Origin: UBA668 sp040081465
GTDB lineage: Bacteria > Actinomycetota > Acidimicrobiia > Acidimicrobiales > Ilumatobacteraceae
Length of the DNA: 64,000 nt
Assembly: GCA_040081465.1 (NCBI GenBank)
Contig: JBEBGL010000010.1
Location: 1-64,000, forward strand
Direction: 5' to 3'
Shown here in pieces: positions 62,733 to 64,000 of the stretch. The position numbers and the translations under genes are program-made. How positions within the stretch are numbered: position 1 is the stretch's first letter; every line of letters starts with the position of its first letter. The notes beneath the pieces were generated by a model. It was given only the letters and a program-made list of their open reading frames with translations, was not told where the DNA came from and did not search any database.

Positions 62733-64000
62733 TGGGCGTTCTCGCGGACACTCTGCAAGGCCCAGCGGTCGACTGGTTCTCAATCAGTCCATTATTGGTG
62801 TTGCTGGGCGGCGCGCTCGTGCTGCTGACCGTCGCTGCGCTCACGCCTCCGTGGCCGAAGCGGTGGTACGCGGTCTTCGCGGCGAAGTGTGCCGTCGCTG
62901 CCGGCGTGCTCTCCGTATTGCTATGGCGTCAGATCGATAGCGAGGGCTCCACGACGCTTGTTGGCGACACGCTTGTTCTCGACAAGCCCGCGGTGTGGAT
63001 TGCGATCACGATCTGCTTAGCGGTGTTCTTATGCGCACTGGTGACCGACGACTACTTGCGACGCGAGGGCATCGATGGCCCCGAGTTGTACGCGCTTTAC
63101 CTGTTGGCGGCGCTCGGCGGCATCGTGATGGCCGCGGCCAACGACTTGATCGTGTTGTTCCTCGGGCTCGAGATCCTGTCGATCGCGCTGTACGTGATGG
63201 CCGCCAGCCATCGAAAGCGAGCGGAGAGCCAGGAGAGTGGCATCAAGTACTTCGTACTCGGTGGCTTCTCGTCCGCGTTCTTCCTCTACGGAGTTGCACT
63301 GATCTACGGCGGCGCTGGTAGCACCAACTTCAACAAGATCGTTGCCGCGATGGAGCCGACTGTCGGTTCCGATCGAACGAACGACGCTCTCGTTCTTGCC
63401 GGCATCGCGCTGCTGCTTGTTGGCCTTGCATTCAAGGTGGCTGCGGTGCCATTCCACTTCTGGACCCCCGACGTGTACCAGGGAGCGCCAACGCCAGTCA
63501 CGGCGTTCATGGCATCGGCCGGTAAAGCGGCGGCATTCGGCGCAATGTTGCGCGTGTTACTTGAGGCGTTGCCGAATTGGAGCGACGACTATCGCCCAGC
63601 TGTCTGGATGATTGCGTTGCTCACGCTTGTGGGCGGTTCCGTGATGGCCGTTGTGCAGACCAACGTCAAGCGCATGCTCGCGTTCTCGAGCGTCAGTCAC
63701 GCAGGCTTCATCCTCGTAGGTGTCGAGGCGGCCGCGCATCGACCCGGCGCACCAATGGGTGGCGACGGTGTGTCGTCGGTGCTGATGTATCTACTGATCT
63801 ACTCGGTGCTGGTGATCGGAACGTTCGGAGTCGTCACAGCGGTCGGCCGCACCGGCGATTCGGCAACCGACCTCGCCGGTTTCCGCGGGCTTGCGAAGCA
63901 GAAGCCGGCGCTCGCACTAGCGATGACGTTGCTGCTGCTCGCGCAGGCAGGTGTTCCGCTAACGAGTGGCTTCGTCGCCAAGTTCGGCGTGATCAGCGCC
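62732..64000 (+). CDS. nuoN: NADH-quinone oxidoreductase subunit N (partial, runs off the window)
   Basis: About 423 residues of NuoN are visible; the gene continues beyond 64000. The frame has no stop from ATG 62732 to the end. Conserved parts are FLGLEILSIALYVMAASHRK, FKVAAVPFHFWTPDVYQGAP, RMLAFSSVSHAGFILVGVEA and AQAGVPLTSGFVAKFGVI. It is the last of the three antiporter-like subunits, as expected at the end of a nuo operon. Confidence 0.95.
   Translation, partial: MGVLADTLQGPAVDWFSISPLLVLLGGALVLLTVAALTPPWPKRWYAVFAAKCAVAAGVLSVLLWRQIDSEGSTTLVGDTLVLDKPAVWIAITICLAVFLCALVTDDYLRREGIDGPELYALYLLAALGGIVMAAANDLIVLFLGLEILSIALYVMAASHRKRAESQESGIKYFVLGGFSSAFFLYGVALIYGGAGSTNFNKIVAAMEPTVGSDRTNDALVLAGIALLLVGLAFKVAAVPFHFWTPDVYQGAPTPVTAFMASAGKAAAFGAMLRVLLEALPNWSDDYRPAVWMIALLTLVGGSVMAVVQTNVKRMLAFSSVSHAGFILVGVEAAAHRPGAPMGGDGVSSVLMYLLIYSVLVIGTFGVVTAVGRTGDSATDLAGFRGLAKQKPALALAMTLLLLAQAGVPLTSGFVAKFGVISA

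Overview
The window looks like a chromosomal segment of a high-GC actinobacterium, most likely from the class Acidimicrobiia (Ilumatobacter-like). This assignment is inference. It rests on a PGPGWW...WYPPE domain, a split (b6/subunit IV type) cytochrome b operon, a primary-type sigma factor and ClpC of actinobacterial style, and a geranylgeranyl-reductase/polyprenyl-synthase pair. No species can be named from the sequence alone.

Region 1 (1-16290) is a genomic island inserted at the 3' end of a selenocysteine tRNA gene (selC, 4-99). The last 29 bases of the tRNA locus (72-100) recur exactly at 16262-16290, as expected for attL/attR of a tRNA-targeting tyrosine integrase. Only the C-terminal piece of such an integrase remains beside the tRNA (197-331, minus strand), so the island is probably stranded. 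Its cargo is a complete type I restriction-modification operon (hsdM-hsdS-hsdR, 4962-11106). Around it lie genes I cannot assign to a known system: a PGPGWW-domain protein, a 621-residue protein with a nuclease-like C-terminal half, a 286-residue orphan, a frameshifted small gene, a SEC-C protein, a large protein with a DUF6308-like C terminus, an HNH nuclease and a ParB-like-motif protein. The composition is that of a defence island.

Region 2 (16291-29000) is ordinary chromosome. It holds a tandem universal stress protein, an eRF1-like small protein, an EAL phosphodiesterase fused to a LuxR helix-turn-helix and divergent from a TetR regulator, a CASTOR/POLLUX-type ion channel, a MORN-like protein, a GNAT acetyltransferase coupled to a sigma-70 factor, a Bax-inhibitor-1 membrane protein, an epoxide-hydrolase-like enzyme, a Tat-exported surface protein, and a three-gene operon with two ferritin-like proteins.

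Region 3 (29001-43136) is housekeeping: a cell-wall-anchor-like protein, an ABC1/UbiB kinase, a degenerate DksA-like protein, cyclophilin, a YcaQ-like DNA glycosylase, an AI-2E transporter, an asparaginase II family protein, a metallo-beta-lactamase-fold hydrolase, radA, an LppM-like lipoprotein, clpC, a polyprenyl diphosphate synthase and a geranylgeranyl reductase family protein (possibly menaquinone or lipid saturation).

Region 4 (43129-64000) is a respiratory supercluster. A divergent mono-haem cytochrome c faces a roughly 20-kb co-directional run with mostly overlapping start and stop codons. The run encodes a membrane protein, a two-[4Fe-4S] ferredoxin, split cytochrome b, a Rieske protein, a dihaem cytochrome c, another membrane protein, then the complete nuoABCDEFGHIJKLMN set (nuoN cut by the window end). 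Complex I and a bc-type complex thus appear to be co-expressed. The ferredoxin inside the bc module is the most unusual metabolic feature.
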